The notes beneath the pieces were generated by a model. The model had not been told where the DNA came from. It worked only from the letters and a program-made list of their open reading frames with translations, and searched no databases. This document shows, one piece after another, positions 56,296-64,000 of a DNA stretch of 64,000 nucleotides; position 1 is the first letter of the stretch; every line of letters begins with the position of its first letter. The translations under genes and the position numbers were made by a program. This DNA comes from Lentimicrobiaceae bacterium (GTDB taxonomy: Bacteria; Bacteroidota; Bacteroidia; Bacteroidales; JAGONC01): NCBI GenBank assembly GCA_017993235.1, contig JAGONC010000005.1, positions 62,001-126,000 on the forward strand, given 5' to 3'.

Positions 56296-58590
56296 ATGAA
56301 AAAAACCATTCTTCTGCTGACAGGCCTGTTCTTTGCGTTGCAAATCCTTGCAGGCGATCTTGTAAAAATCCCCGTAAAGGATGAGTGTGAAATGAAACAA
56401 TATCTTAAGGATCCAAACCTGACGGTCCATTATTGCTCAGACTACTTCATCATCGCCACGGCTGAACTCCAGCCTGCATTCAACCATGAGATTATCATCT
56501 CCGGTGCATGGGTAAACCCATCCGAATATTTTCTGGCATGGTTCAAACCCGGTCAATCTGAAAGCTATGTGGCTGAAATTCAACCTTTTGCGGATATTTT
56601 ATATAAAGGAACTGATCACCTGATCCTCGAAGTTCAGTACACAAACGTTAAATTCCTGTTCCCTGCAGTGCATAATGGCCTGGTTAGAATAACCAGCAGT
56701 CCGGTCAAATTACCTCGTCAAACATTCGCATTCCAAAAATCAAGAGTTGAATCCGATCCGTTAGTCAATGATATGCTCAGCCAGGTGAACCAGGATACAC
56801 TGCTTTCCTTCATTCAGCATTTGCAGGACTATGGTACCCGGAATGCGTTTTCATCCCAGGCTGTTCTGGCCCAGAACTGGATCAAATCCAAATTTGAAAG
56901 TTATGGTCTCCAGACCGAGCTGATGAATTTTTACATGCCAGGAGGATCTGCCAGCGACAATGTTATTGCGACCTTGCCGGGAACTGCCTATCCGGAAGAA
57001 TATGTTATGCTGGGTGGACACTATGATTCTTTTGTATGGTCAGGCCAGGCACCCGGTGCGGATGACAATGCATCGGGAACGGCAGCGGTCCTTGAGATTG
57101 CGCGCCTGCTGAGCCAGAATGATTACAAACGTACGATCATTTTCTGTGCGTGGTCGGGTGAAGAGTACGGATTGTATGGCAGCGAAGCTTATGCTTCCAT
57201 GGCTGAGGAAGAGGAAATGAATATCCTGGGTTATTTTAACCAGGACATGAATGGATATCTGGAACCTGGTGACGAAATGCATACCGATGTCATGGCTCCT
57301 GCATCGGCCCAGGAATTAAAAGCGTTTTATAAAAATGTCTGCGAAACATACCTACCTGATTTTGGGGTATACAACGGAACCTTGATCGGTGGCGACAGCG
57401 ATCATTCATCGTTCAATGATCATGGCATTATGGGGATCTTTCCCTTTGAAGACAGCCAGGATTACAGCCCTTATATCCACTCATCCAACGACCTGATCGG
57501 ACCCAGCGTCAACAATATGGAGCAGGTAGCCGTATTCACGCAATCGATCCTGGCATCGGTGGTGACAATGGCGGATATGCAAAAGGTACCGAATGACCTG
57601 ATGGCTTTCCCTTCTGATGAATCGGTGACACTTGTCTGGTCAGAAATTCTGGAAGCATCCTCCTATAATATTTATAAGAACGGCTCACCGACACCCATGG
57701 CCGGTGTTATCGGTACTTCATACACCGATACGGATGTAGAGAACGGAACAGCTTACACCTATTATATTACGGTCATCTATACAGAAACCGGAGAGGAATC
57801 AGAACCCTCAAATTCAGTGACGGTGATCCCGATGCCACCCATCACCGTTCCTTTCATGGATGATTTTGAGACCAGTGCACCCTACTGGAGCATGGGTGGA
57901 ACCTGGGGTCTGACCGATGCAGCGTACCATTCAGCCAGCTATTCCCTGACCGATAGCCCAGCGGGATTATATTCAAATAATGTGAATACATCTGTGATCC
58001 TTCAAAGCATCAACATGACGGGCATTACTGGAGGTACGATCAGCTTCTGGGCAAAGTATTCACTGGAGACCGACTATGATTACGTGTACCTTGAAGTAAC
58101 CACCAACGGCACAGACTGGTCAGAGCTGGCTCATTTCACTGGTGAACAACCTCTCTGGCAATACCATGAATTTCCCATTGATCCTTTTGTGAACCAGCCA
58201 GGGGTGACCTTCCGCTTCCGTCTTTTCTCCGATATCACCAATCCAAAGGACGGCATCTATATTGACGATCTGCAGATCAATACCTGGACCATCGGGCTTG
58301 ACGAACAGGTATCGGATCCCTCAGGCGTACGCATTTTTCCGAATCCCTTCAGCCAGGCAGCCACCATTGAGTTCTGCCTTCCAGCTTCTACGGATGTAAG
58401 AATCGATATTCTGAGTCTGGATGGTAAAACCGTCAGAACCCTGATGAATGCAAAGCTGGCTTCCGGTAATCATTCCCTGATCTGGGACGGGAAGGATGGC
58501 CATCACGCGGCGGTGAAACCGGGTATATATTTCATCCGCGTGTTATCCGACAACAGGATTGCATTAAAAAAGACCGTTCTCATGCCTTAA
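56296..58590 (+). CDS. M28 zinc peptidase, T9SS-secreted
   Basis: Encodes 764 residues with a signal peptide (1-19). The M28 aminopeptidase domain (~150-430) has a full set of two-zinc ligands: His in GGHYDSF, Asp in GADDNASG, Glu in SGEEYGLYGSEA, Asp in NQDMNG and His in YIHSSNDL. A fibronectin III-like domain (~435-510) and a carbohydrate-binding/jellyroll-like domain (~515-665) follow. A type A T9SS sorting domain ends it (VRIFPNPFSQAATIEF...IRVLSDNRIALKKTVLMP). It would be an extracellular peptidase supplying amino acids. Confidence 0.93.
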   Translation: MKKTILLLTGLFFALQILAGDLVKIPVKDECEMKQYLKDPNLTVHYCSDYFIIATAELQPAFNHEIIISGAWVNPSEYFLAWFKPGQSESYVAEIQPFADILYKGTDHLILEVQYTNVKFLFPAVHNGLVRITSSPVKLPRQTFAFQKSRVESDPLVNDMLSQVNQDTLLSFIQHLQDYGTRNAFSSQAVLAQNWIKSKFESYGLQTELMNFYMPGGSASDNVIATLPGTAYPEEYVMLGGHYDSFVWSGQAPGADDNASGTAAVLEIARLLSQNDYKRTIIFCAWSGEEYGLYGSEAYASMAEEEEMNILGYFNQDMNGYLEPGDEMHTDVMAPASAQELKAFYKNVCETYLPDFGVYNGTLIGGDSDHSSFNDHGIMGIFPFEDSQDYSPYIHSSNDLIGPSVNNMEQVAVFTQSILASVVTMADMQKVPNDLMAFPSDESVTLVWSEILEASSYNIYKNGSPTPMAGVIGTSYTDTDVENGTAYTYYITVIYTETGEESEPSNSVTVIPMPPITVPFMDDFETSAPYWSMGGTWGLTDAAYHSASYSLTDSPAGLYSNNVNTSVILQSINMTGITGGTISFWAKYSLETDYDYVYLEVTTNGTDWSELAHFTGEQPLWQYHEFPIDPFVNQPGVTFRFRLFSDITNPKDGIYIDDLQINTWTIGLDEQVSDPSGVRIFPNPFSQAATIEFCLPASTDVRIDILSLDGKTVRTLMNAKLASGNHSLIWDGKDGHHAAVKPGIYFIRVLSDNRIALKKTVLMP

Positions 58591-58650
58591 AAAAAGGGCA
58601 CTCAACACATTTTGGATAAGAGAGCACGTGACTTATGTCATGAGCTTCAG

Positions 58651-60936
58651 TTACAGACTCACCGAAGCCTCCAGGCATATATTTCTGGGCGGTTGAATGT
58701 CACCGGGTCGACCCATATATTCCTTATTGAATAGGTTCTTGACATGCAGCGCCATGCGAATATGGGTGGTGATTTGATATGCAAAGCGTGCATCAAAAAT
58801 AAGAAATCCTTTATCATTTTCCTGACGATACCGCTTTAATCCTTTAAAAATCTCATGACCGAGGATTTTTTCCTCAAAAGCCTCATCGATCCGCTCTATA
58901 TTGCTGTTGTAAACCAAACTGATACCGACCGAAAATCCTTTATAATCCCATTGCACATCTCCTTTGACCTCATGGTGGAACCGGTATTTAAGGATGTTAT
59001 TTTCCAGGGTATCGGCCGACAGATCGACCGGATCCATGTAGGTATAACCGGCAAAGAAGCGGACAGGTTGTTTTAGAAATTTCCCTGAGCCGCCAACCAT
59101 CAGATCTACTCCCGCAATCCGGGCATGGCCGATGTTCAGTGACTTAAATCCCAGATCATCCAGTGTGGGCATGGTCACACTATCGGGTAAATAGACGCCA
59201 AATGTAAATTCCATCATATCCTGGTATTCCATCCAAAATGCAGCAATATCTGCATAACCCATCCATCTCCCCAGCTTCCAGCCCTGACGTAAACCCAGTT
59301 CGGTACTCCAACCGGTTTCCGGCTGCAGATCAGGATTGGGGAAAATATTCAGTGATCCCAGTGTGGCGGAGGTATATTTTTCTGCAATGGAGGGATAACG
59401 GTAACCCTGTCCAAAAGAAGCCCGAAGGTAAGTAAATGCTCCCGCCTGATAATTCAATCCTGCCCTTATAACAGGCTCAGATTCATCATCGGTTCTGTCG
59501 AGGGTATATCGTTCCCAGCGTATTCCCAGGGAAGCCGACAACCGTTCCATGAATTTCTTATCCAGCTGGGTAAATAATGCAATATTTGAACTGTAATGAT
59601 CCCCGAATAATTCAGCATCTGTTTTGGCATAAGAACCGGCCATTCCAGCTGTCCAGTACCATTTTCTCACAAATTCCCTGTGGTACTGGTATTCCCCGTA
59701 ATACATCTCAGAACCGTTATTTTTGCTTTGATCCTCTTCATCAAAACGGTTATAGGTTTTGTAATAACGTGTGCGCAGGCTGTGCCGGCCTCCTTTAGCA
59801 TCGTAATAGTTGGCATAGGGATCGACATTAATGCGGAATCCTTTGGTGGGGGAAACTGCTTCCTGTTGCTGCAGAAAAGCTCCGGAATCGGCATCCATCC
59901 AGATTAGAAAATCACAGGTTCGCTGTTCCTGCATATTAGCATTCACTCCGTAGGAAAGTCCTTCGATGCGGACGGGGTGATGACGCAGGCCGACATTGAA
60001 GCGGAATCGCTCTTCATAATCTTCCTCCCGGTAACCCTGATCACCCAATGCGTAGGCACCGGCTACAAGATCAAAGCTGCCAATCTTACGTAAATGAACG
60101 ATGCTGGCCCCCGTGAAAACCGGATTAGAATCCCACCACCATGCCATGCTTTCATTGGAGGGCTTGCAATACATTCCGCTGTACACCGACATCCGTGTGG
60201 ACGGGACATTCCCTGGCTGAGCCAGGCGAAGATTGATGACCCCATTCAGGGCTGAAGATCCGTAAAGGGATGAGGAAGCTCCTTTCACGATTTCTACATT
60301 CCCAATGTTCTCCACCGGCAAAAAGTTCCATTTCACTTCATTCACATCCGCCGTCAGCATCGGCAAATCGTCCACCAGAACCATGACCCTGCTGCCTGCT
60401 CCGTAACTGTATCCGCTCCCTCCGCGGATATTGGCCTGCCCGTCCATCACATCCACACCCGGCATCTGGCTGATGACCGATTCCATATTGATGGTATTGG
60501 TCTGCTGGATATAATCGGGCTTAATGACCTGCATCGACACCGTGACGTCAGAGAGTTTTTGTTTGAACCTTCCCGCGGATACCACAGCTTCTCCCAGCTC
60601 GATGATCAGAGGTTCCAGCTGTATGTTCAGGGTAAGATTTTCATTCGCAGGAAGCTGTACGGTTCTAATGACGGAAATATATCCTATATAACTGAAATTC
60701 AGCTGATGCCATCCGGGACCCAGCTTCATTTCATATTTACCCTCCGTATCGGTGGAAATTCCCGTGGTGCTGTCAACGACAATATTCACTCCGACAAGCT
60801 GCTCAGAAGTGGTGACATCGGTCACCTTTCCATGAATAGTAACTCCCTGACCCAGGGTCAAAAGGGTGCTCACCAGAAAAACAGGTGGAATGAGGAAGCG
60901 CTGAAGGGATCTGATCATGAAAGAATAGTTATTCAA
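58651..60936 (-). CDS. TonB-dependent outer-membrane receptor
   Basis: Encodes 761 residues. A signal peptide (~1-29) is followed by a carboxypeptidase-regulatory-like domain (~31-110: GVTIHGKVTDVTTSEQLVGVNIVV...). The plug domain (~115-225) has SVISQMPGVDVMDGQANIRGGSGYSYGAG and VEIVKGASSSLYGSSALNGVINL. A 22-strand-type barrel with many aromatic strands ends in LEASVSL. Ligand unknown. No SusD partner is present, so it resembles siderophore/vitamin or peptide receptors rather than SusC. The start overlaps the upstream T9SS gene by 8 bases. Confidence 0.92.
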   Translation of the reverse strand: MNNYSFMIRSLQRFLIPPVFLVSTLLTLGQGVTIHGKVTDVTTSEQLVGVNIVVDSTTGISTDTEGKYEMKLGPGWHQLNFSYIGYISVIRTVQLPANENLTLNIQLEPLIIELGEAVVSAGRFKQKLSDVTVSMQVIKPDYIQQTNTINMESVISQMPGVDVMDGQANIRGGSGYSYGAGSRVMVLVDDLPMLTADVNEVKWNFLPVENIGNVEIVKGASSSLYGSSALNGVINLRLAQPGNVPSTRMSVYSGMYCKPSNESMAWWWDSNPVFTGASIVHLRKIGSFDLVAGAYALGDQGYREEDYEERFRFNVGLRHHPVRIEGLSYGVNANMQEQRTCDFLIWMDADSGAFLQQQEAVSPTKGFRINVDPYANYYDAKGGRHSLRTRYYKTYNRFDEEDQSKNNGSEMYYGEYQYHREFVRKWYWTAGMAGSYAKTDAELFGDHYSSNIALFTQLDKKFMERLSASLGIRWERYTLDRTDDESEPVIRAGLNYQAGAFTYLRASFGQGYRYPSIAEKYTSATLGSLNIFPNPDLQPETGWSTELGLRQGWKLGRWMGYADIAAFWMEYQDMMEFTFGVYLPDSVTMPTLDDLGFKSLNIGHARIAGVDLMVGGSGKFLKQPVRFFAGYTYMDPVDLSADTLENNILKYRFHHEVKGDVQWDYKGFSVGISLVYNSNIERIDEAFEEKILGHEIFKGLKRYRQENDKGFLIFDARFAYQITTHIRMALHVKNLFNKEYMGRPGDIQPPRNICLEASVSL

Positions 60937-61699
60937 TTTTGATCAGCCGGACTGCTGTTGCAAAATTGCCGGTGGATATCTTCAGGAAATACATTCCCCG
61001 TGTCATGGAACGGCCGTCAAACGCAAAATAATTATCTCCCTGCCGCGTAGGGAGGAGTTCCGTGTAGCGAAGCTGCCCCACAAGATCATAGATATGCAGG
61101 TTAATCATCCCCGGGGTGTCAGTATGAATACCGATCAGCGTACTGCCTGAAAATGGATTGGGATTAGGTCCCAGTATGGTCAATGGTTTTTCCGATGGGG
61201 TGTTGAGACCGTTCGGATCCCATTTCACTTCAAGGAAAAGTGAGGTGGAGTCGGTTACCGTTGCAACCAGAATGGGCGGCAAAGTCGGGAAAGGTTTCAC
61301 GTAGACGCCAACCGTGATATGAAGGGGATATTTTCCGGCCACTGCAGGTGTCCCTTCCATCAAAACGCAGTAATAGGTTCCGATCATGAACTCATTGGTT
61401 ACGGAATTTGATTGCCAGGTAAAACCCGGTGGAAGGTTAGCCAGCTCAACCAGTGTGATGTGGTGAAGCTGAATCGTATCGGACTCCGGTGTGACATATA
61501 CCGGAGGTGCCAGGATGGTAAACGACTGGCTGTAAAGTCTGCCGGCGAAAGCAGCCTGAAGGCTGTCGGGACACACCTGCCCATTGTTTTCCGGATCAGG
61601 GCAGGTAATTCCATCTCCGGGTGTGCATTGCGACCACACACCCGTTGAAAACAAGGCAACAAGAAGGATAAAGGAAAGGCGGTAAAGTCTTATTCTCAT
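60929..61699 (-). CDS. Small T9SS-secreted protein
   Basis: Encodes 256 residues from MRIRLYRL at 61699, favoured because a -7 box at 61723 covers the earlier start. A signal peptide (~1-23, ending VWSQ) precedes a Cys-bearing N-terminal segment (CTPGDGITCPDPENNGQVCPDS), an Ig-like or cadherin-like strand region, and a type A T9SS sorting domain (GPNPNPFSGSTLIGI...). No enzyme motif. It is probably co-transcribed with the TonB receptor (8-base overlap), suggesting a shared surface role such as ligand capture. Confidence 0.82.
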   Translation of the reverse strand: MRIRLYRLSFILLVALFSTGVWSQCTPGDGITCPDPENNGQVCPDSLQAAFAGRLYSQSFTILAPPVYVTPESDTIQLHHITLVELANLPPGFTWQSNSVTNEFMIGTYYCVLMEGTPAVAGKYPLHITVGVYVKPFPTLPPILVATVTDSTSLFLEVKWDPNGLNTPSEKPLTILGPNPNPFSGSTLIGIHTDTPGMINLHIYDLVGQLRYTELLPTRQGDNYFAFDGRSMTRGMYFLKISTGNFATAVRLIKIE

Positions 61700-61722
61700 A
61701 TGCTGATGATTTAAAACATCCA

Positions 61723-61730
61723 CAAATATA
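61723..61730 (-). promoter_or_regulatory. -7 box TATATTTG
   Basis: Exact TAnnTTTG match on the minus strand, 23 bases before the chosen ATG at 61699. Confidence 0.5.
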
Positions 61731-61757
61731 CTAAATCACCACGTCCTCTCTCCTCTC

Positions 61758-62957
61758 TCATTTCAACGCCAGATCCATCCACACTAAAAAATGGTCGGAT
61801 GAAACCTGATCCCTGACAAGGTAATAAAGTGAATCAGCCTCTTCAGGCCAAAATACGCCGCTGTTAACCACCCTGATTCCGGTTGATGGAAGAATATAAT
61901 CGATCCGTAATCCCCAGATTGAAGTATCATGCCAGGGATTGCCAAGGTTATCACTATGCCTGCGGGGATTTTTAAGGGCATTTTCATAGCTCCCTGCACT
62001 GGAAGGAACATATTGTTCCATGGCAGCAAGATGATGGAGTGACGGGTGAAAAAGCAACTGCCGGATTGCATGGTTATAACTGTCTCCATCTGCAGGATCG
62101 GCATTCATATCACCCATGATCACAAAATATTGATCTTCAGCGAGTCCGCCAAAACGACGGTTGTCATCATAGATATAAGCTGATCGTTCACCGGGTGTGA
62201 TATAATCCGCAAGAAACCGGATCTCATCGGAGTTGCGTTTACCGTTGCGGTCTTCCTTTCCATCAAACGTGGGAGGTGTAGGATGAGCAACCAGCAGATG
62301 CAGGGTTCCCTTTGGTAAAAAAACGGGGAGGTCAATATGGTTTTTAGAGGACAACCTGAAGATATCCAGAATCTCAGAGGAATAGTAGGGCTGACCGGTA
62401 AGGGGATCGGTCGGCAGATGAGCACCCGGCATATCTTTCCACAGGAAATATTGAAAGGTTCTGATTCCTGCCGTATCAAACGGAAAGGCCGAAAGGATTG
62501 CAAAGGCATACTGACCCGGGAACCTGCCGTAACCATAGGCATCCTCAGGGCCCGTGGGAACCGAATCGCTGTTGAGATCCAACAGGGTTGGAATGCCCGT
62601 ATTGGAGGGGACGACGTAGGTATAGGGGAAATAAACAGGATCGTTCCCATGCTGGCTTATGCCAAGGTAATTTTGCTGAAAAAGCTCCAGGGAAGCGCCC
62701 TGCGGATCGTAATCGAACTCCAGCAACGCCATTATTTCAGGACGAATGATCTGGATGATTTCGGCTACGGACCGTGCCTGCTTGTCGGTCGTATCGGACA
62801 AATCCCGCTGAAGCTCTCCAGCCTCATTCCTGAAAAGGGCAGCATTGTAGGTGGCCAGCCTGATTACTGCTGAATGATGATTCTTTTTCATTGGCTGACA
62901 GGATAATAAACTGAATATCAGCAATATACTTGTCAGTAATTCGGAAACTGAGCGCAT
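61758..62957 (-). CDS. Endonuclease/exonuclease/phosphatase-family lipoprotein
   Basis: Encodes 399 residues with a lipoprotein signal (FSLLSC, Cys20). The EEP fold shows RLATYNAALFRNE (~33-45), PEIMALLEFDYD (catalytic Glu region, ~73-84), VIMGDMNADPADGDSYN (~274-290) and the closing SSDHFLVWMDL (~386-396). EEP enzymes cut phosphodiester or phosphomonoester bonds in nucleic acids, lipids or signalling molecules; the substrate is not evident. As an envelope lipoprotein it could scavenge phosphate or nucleic acid. Confidence 0.9.
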   Translation of the reverse strand: MRSVSELLTSILLIFSLLSCQPMKKNHHSAVIRLATYNAALFRNEAGELQRDLSDTTDKQARSVAEIIQIIRPEIMALLEFDYDPQGASLELFQQNYLGISQHGNDPVYFPYTYVVPSNTGIPTLLDLNSDSVPTGPEDAYGYGRFPGQYAFAILSAFPFDTAGIRTFQYFLWKDMPGAHLPTDPLTGQPYYSSEILDIFRLSSKNHIDLPVFLPKGTLHLLVAHPTPPTFDGKEDRNGKRNSDEIRFLADYITPGERSAYIYDDNRRFGGLAEDQYFVIMGDMNADPADGDSYNHAIRQLLFHPSLHHLAAMEQYVPSSAGSYENALKNPRRHSDNLGNPWHDTSIWGLRIDYILPSTGIRVVNSGVFWPEEADSLYYLVRDQVSSDHFLVWMDLALK

Positions 62958-63039
62958 AGGTGGAATTGCAGGGTAATTTCAATCCTTGTGCAAATTACAT
63001 TTTTTTACATAACTCCCACCCAATCTCTATTTTTATTTC

Positions 63040-63047
63040 TATTTTTG
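63040..63047 (+). promoter_or_regulatory. -7 box TATTTTTG upstream of tRNA-Pro
   Basis: Exact TAnnTTTG match 40 bases before the mature tRNA 5' end. No clear -33. Confidence 0.5.
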
Positions 63048-63087
63048 CATCTCACACCCAAACCCACACTGACACCCACACTCCCTT

Positions 63088-63162
63088 CGGGATGTAGCGC
63101 AGTCCGGTTAGCGCGCCACGTTCGGGACGTGGAGGCCGTGAGTTCAAATCTCACCATCCCGA
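63088..63162 (+). tRNA. tRNA-Pro (anticodon CGG)
   Basis: 75 nt with full cloverleaf: acceptor CGGGATG/CATCCCG, D arm GCGC/GCGC, anticodon stem CCACG/CGTGG with loop TTCGGGA (anticodon CGG), T arm GTGAG/CTCAC with loop TTCAAAT. CCA is not encoded. The first pair C-G fits proline tRNAs. Confidence 0.95.
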
Positions 63163-63319
63163 CTCCCTACCCTTCTTCTTCTCTGGGAAGGATTTTAGCT
63201 GATTTCATTGAATACGTTGTAAATGAGCGTAAAAAGTTATTGAACGAATAGCTTTATAATCATCACATTTACATCTTTTTATAATTTCGCTAAATTATTT
63301 ATAAAAATTAATGAAAGTA

Positions 63320-63350
63320 TTTGGAACAGCGAAATATTTATTTATCTTTG
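63320..63350 (+). promoter_or_regulatory. Promoter TTTG-N19-TATCTTTG
   Basis: -33 TTTG (63320-63323), 19-base spacer, -7 TATCTTTG (63343-63350). This is the best full match to the Bacteroidota promoter on the plus strand and would drive the lipoprotein gene at 63559. Confidence 0.75.
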
Positions 63351-63558
63351 CACGGTCAATTTTTTTTCATAAAGCTATTTTCTGAAATAGTCCATGAATT
63401 TACGTACTTCCAGGCATTTTCCGTTTTATTGTTGCGTACCCAGGGGGGCAGGAAACTAAGCTAACAATTCGAAATTAAGCGTGATATCAGGATAATTGTT
63501 ACATTTTAAAAAATAATCGAACAATCATTCATTAAAACCAATTTTTGGAGGAAAAACC
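63351..63558 (+). other. Long ~200-nt leader of lipoprotein gene
   Basis: Non-coding bases between the promoter and the ATG. It contains a short stem (AGCTATTTTC...GAAATAG), a G-run near 63443 and a strong GGAGG ribosome site (63547-63551). No known riboswitch was recognised. The 5' part of the gap (63163-63319) is AT-rich with no feature seen. Confidence 0.5.
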
Positions 63559-64000
63559 ATGAAAAAAAATCTGTTATTTGTCATTGCAGCTGTCAGCATG
63601 ATGCTGATTTTTGCTGGTTGTGCCAAGGTGCCTCAGGCTGAGATTGATGCGGCCAAGGCTGCCATTGAAGAAGTCAGGGGTGCTCAGGCTGATATTTATC
63701 TGCCGGGTGAATTCACCGCGATCAATGATTCATTGAGAGTGGCGTTGGAAAAAGTGGAAGCTCAGAAGGGTAAACTCTTTAAGAGCTACAAAAGCGTAAA
63801 AACGATTCTGGCAAACATCCCAACCATGGCTGCCACCATTAAGGCCAACACAGAAACCAAAAAAGCGGAAGTAAAAGCAGAAGCCGAAGCAATACTGACT
63901 GCTGTGACTACCATGCAACTTGAAAACAACACCCTTGCAGCTAAACTGCCCATGGGGAAGAACGAAAGAGAAGCTGTCGAGGCCATCAAAGCCGAACTCG
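63559..64000 (+). CDS. Helical lipoprotein, partial (runs off right edge)
   Basis: At least 147 residues; the C-terminus is outside the window. A lipoprotein signal (LIFAGC, Cys21) is followed by a long, charged alpha-helical region rich in Ala, Glu and Lys (IDAAKAAIEEVRGAQADIY...ETKKAEVKAEAEAILTAV), consistent with a coiled coil and with DUF4398-type envelope lipoproteins. The strong promoter and ribosome site suggest high expression, perhaps as an abundant outer-membrane or periplasmic structural protein. Confidence 0.85.
   Translation, partial: MKKNLLFVIAAVSMMLIFAGCAKVPQAEIDAAKAAIEEVRGAQADIYLPGEFTAINDSLRVALEKVEAQKGKLFKSYKSVKTILANIPTMAATIKANTETKKAEVKAEAEAILTAVTTMQLENNTLAAKLPMGKNEREAVEAIKAEL

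Noticed and set aside
62988-63251. 87-residue frame covering tRNA-Pro
   Set aside because: The frame passes through the tRNA and has no ribosome site; the tRNA explains the sequence.

Overview
The window comes from a Bacteroidota chromosome, most likely a free-living or environmental member of the Bacteroidales. Several lines of evidence agree. Five secreted proteins end in type A type IX secretion (T9SS) sorting domains. The -7 boxes upstream of many genes match the Bacteroidota consensus TAnnTTTG. Family markers include an S46 dipeptidyl-peptidase, a heterodimeric methylmalonyl-CoA mutase, a carboxypeptidase-regulatory TonB receptor and paired OstA/LptD proteins. No ribosomal RNA, CRISPR array, phage or complete insertion sequence is visible.

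Layout. Bases 1-2500 hold two tandem RHS 'tip' fragments on the minus strand. Each has a near-identical core segment followed by a different C-terminus, and both lie in a ~590 bp duplicated block with palindromic repeats. Bases 2600-7900 hold an exported thioredoxin-like protein, panC-panD, a YbhN-type membrane protein, hldE2-type heptose adenylyltransferase and radA. Bases 7300-15200 are an envelope block: PepSY membrane protein, OB-fold lipoprotein, OstA/LptA-like protein, MlaD, SPOR-amidase and LptD. Bases 15200-21100 hold RidA, an S46 peptidase, an unknown protein, a GH18 gene broken by an in-frame TAG, and a TIGR01777 epimerase. A lone AT-rich Type IIG restriction-modification gene (21.2-25.0 kb) sits directly upstream of mutA-mutB and an outer-membrane barrel gene.

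Bases 30.7-39.3 kb form a minus-strand glycan-degradation block (GH38, GH29, aldo/keto reductase, GH3) with no SusC/SusD pair. It is followed by a PPP phosphatase and a TPR protein. yedF-selD (42-43.6 kb) mark selenium use. From 43.9 to 63 kb lie secreted T9SS cargo proteins, a retropepsin-like protein, an uncharacterised 218-residue protein with a possible gasdermin-like strand order, a probable dead esterase between two NTF2-like paralogues, a BMP-type lipoprotein, a pirin remnant, an M28 peptidase, a TonB receptor and an exported endonuclease/phosphatase. tRNA-Pro(CGG) and the start of a lipoprotein gene close the window.

Most of the window is housekeeping, envelope and secreted-protein genes. 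The points most worth following are the 50.8-kb protein and its neighbours, the RHS tip array with its inverted repeats, the pseudo-esterase locus, the interrupted chitinase-family gene, and a family of ~90-bp palindromic repeats. All functional calls are from reading the sequence; no database search was run.
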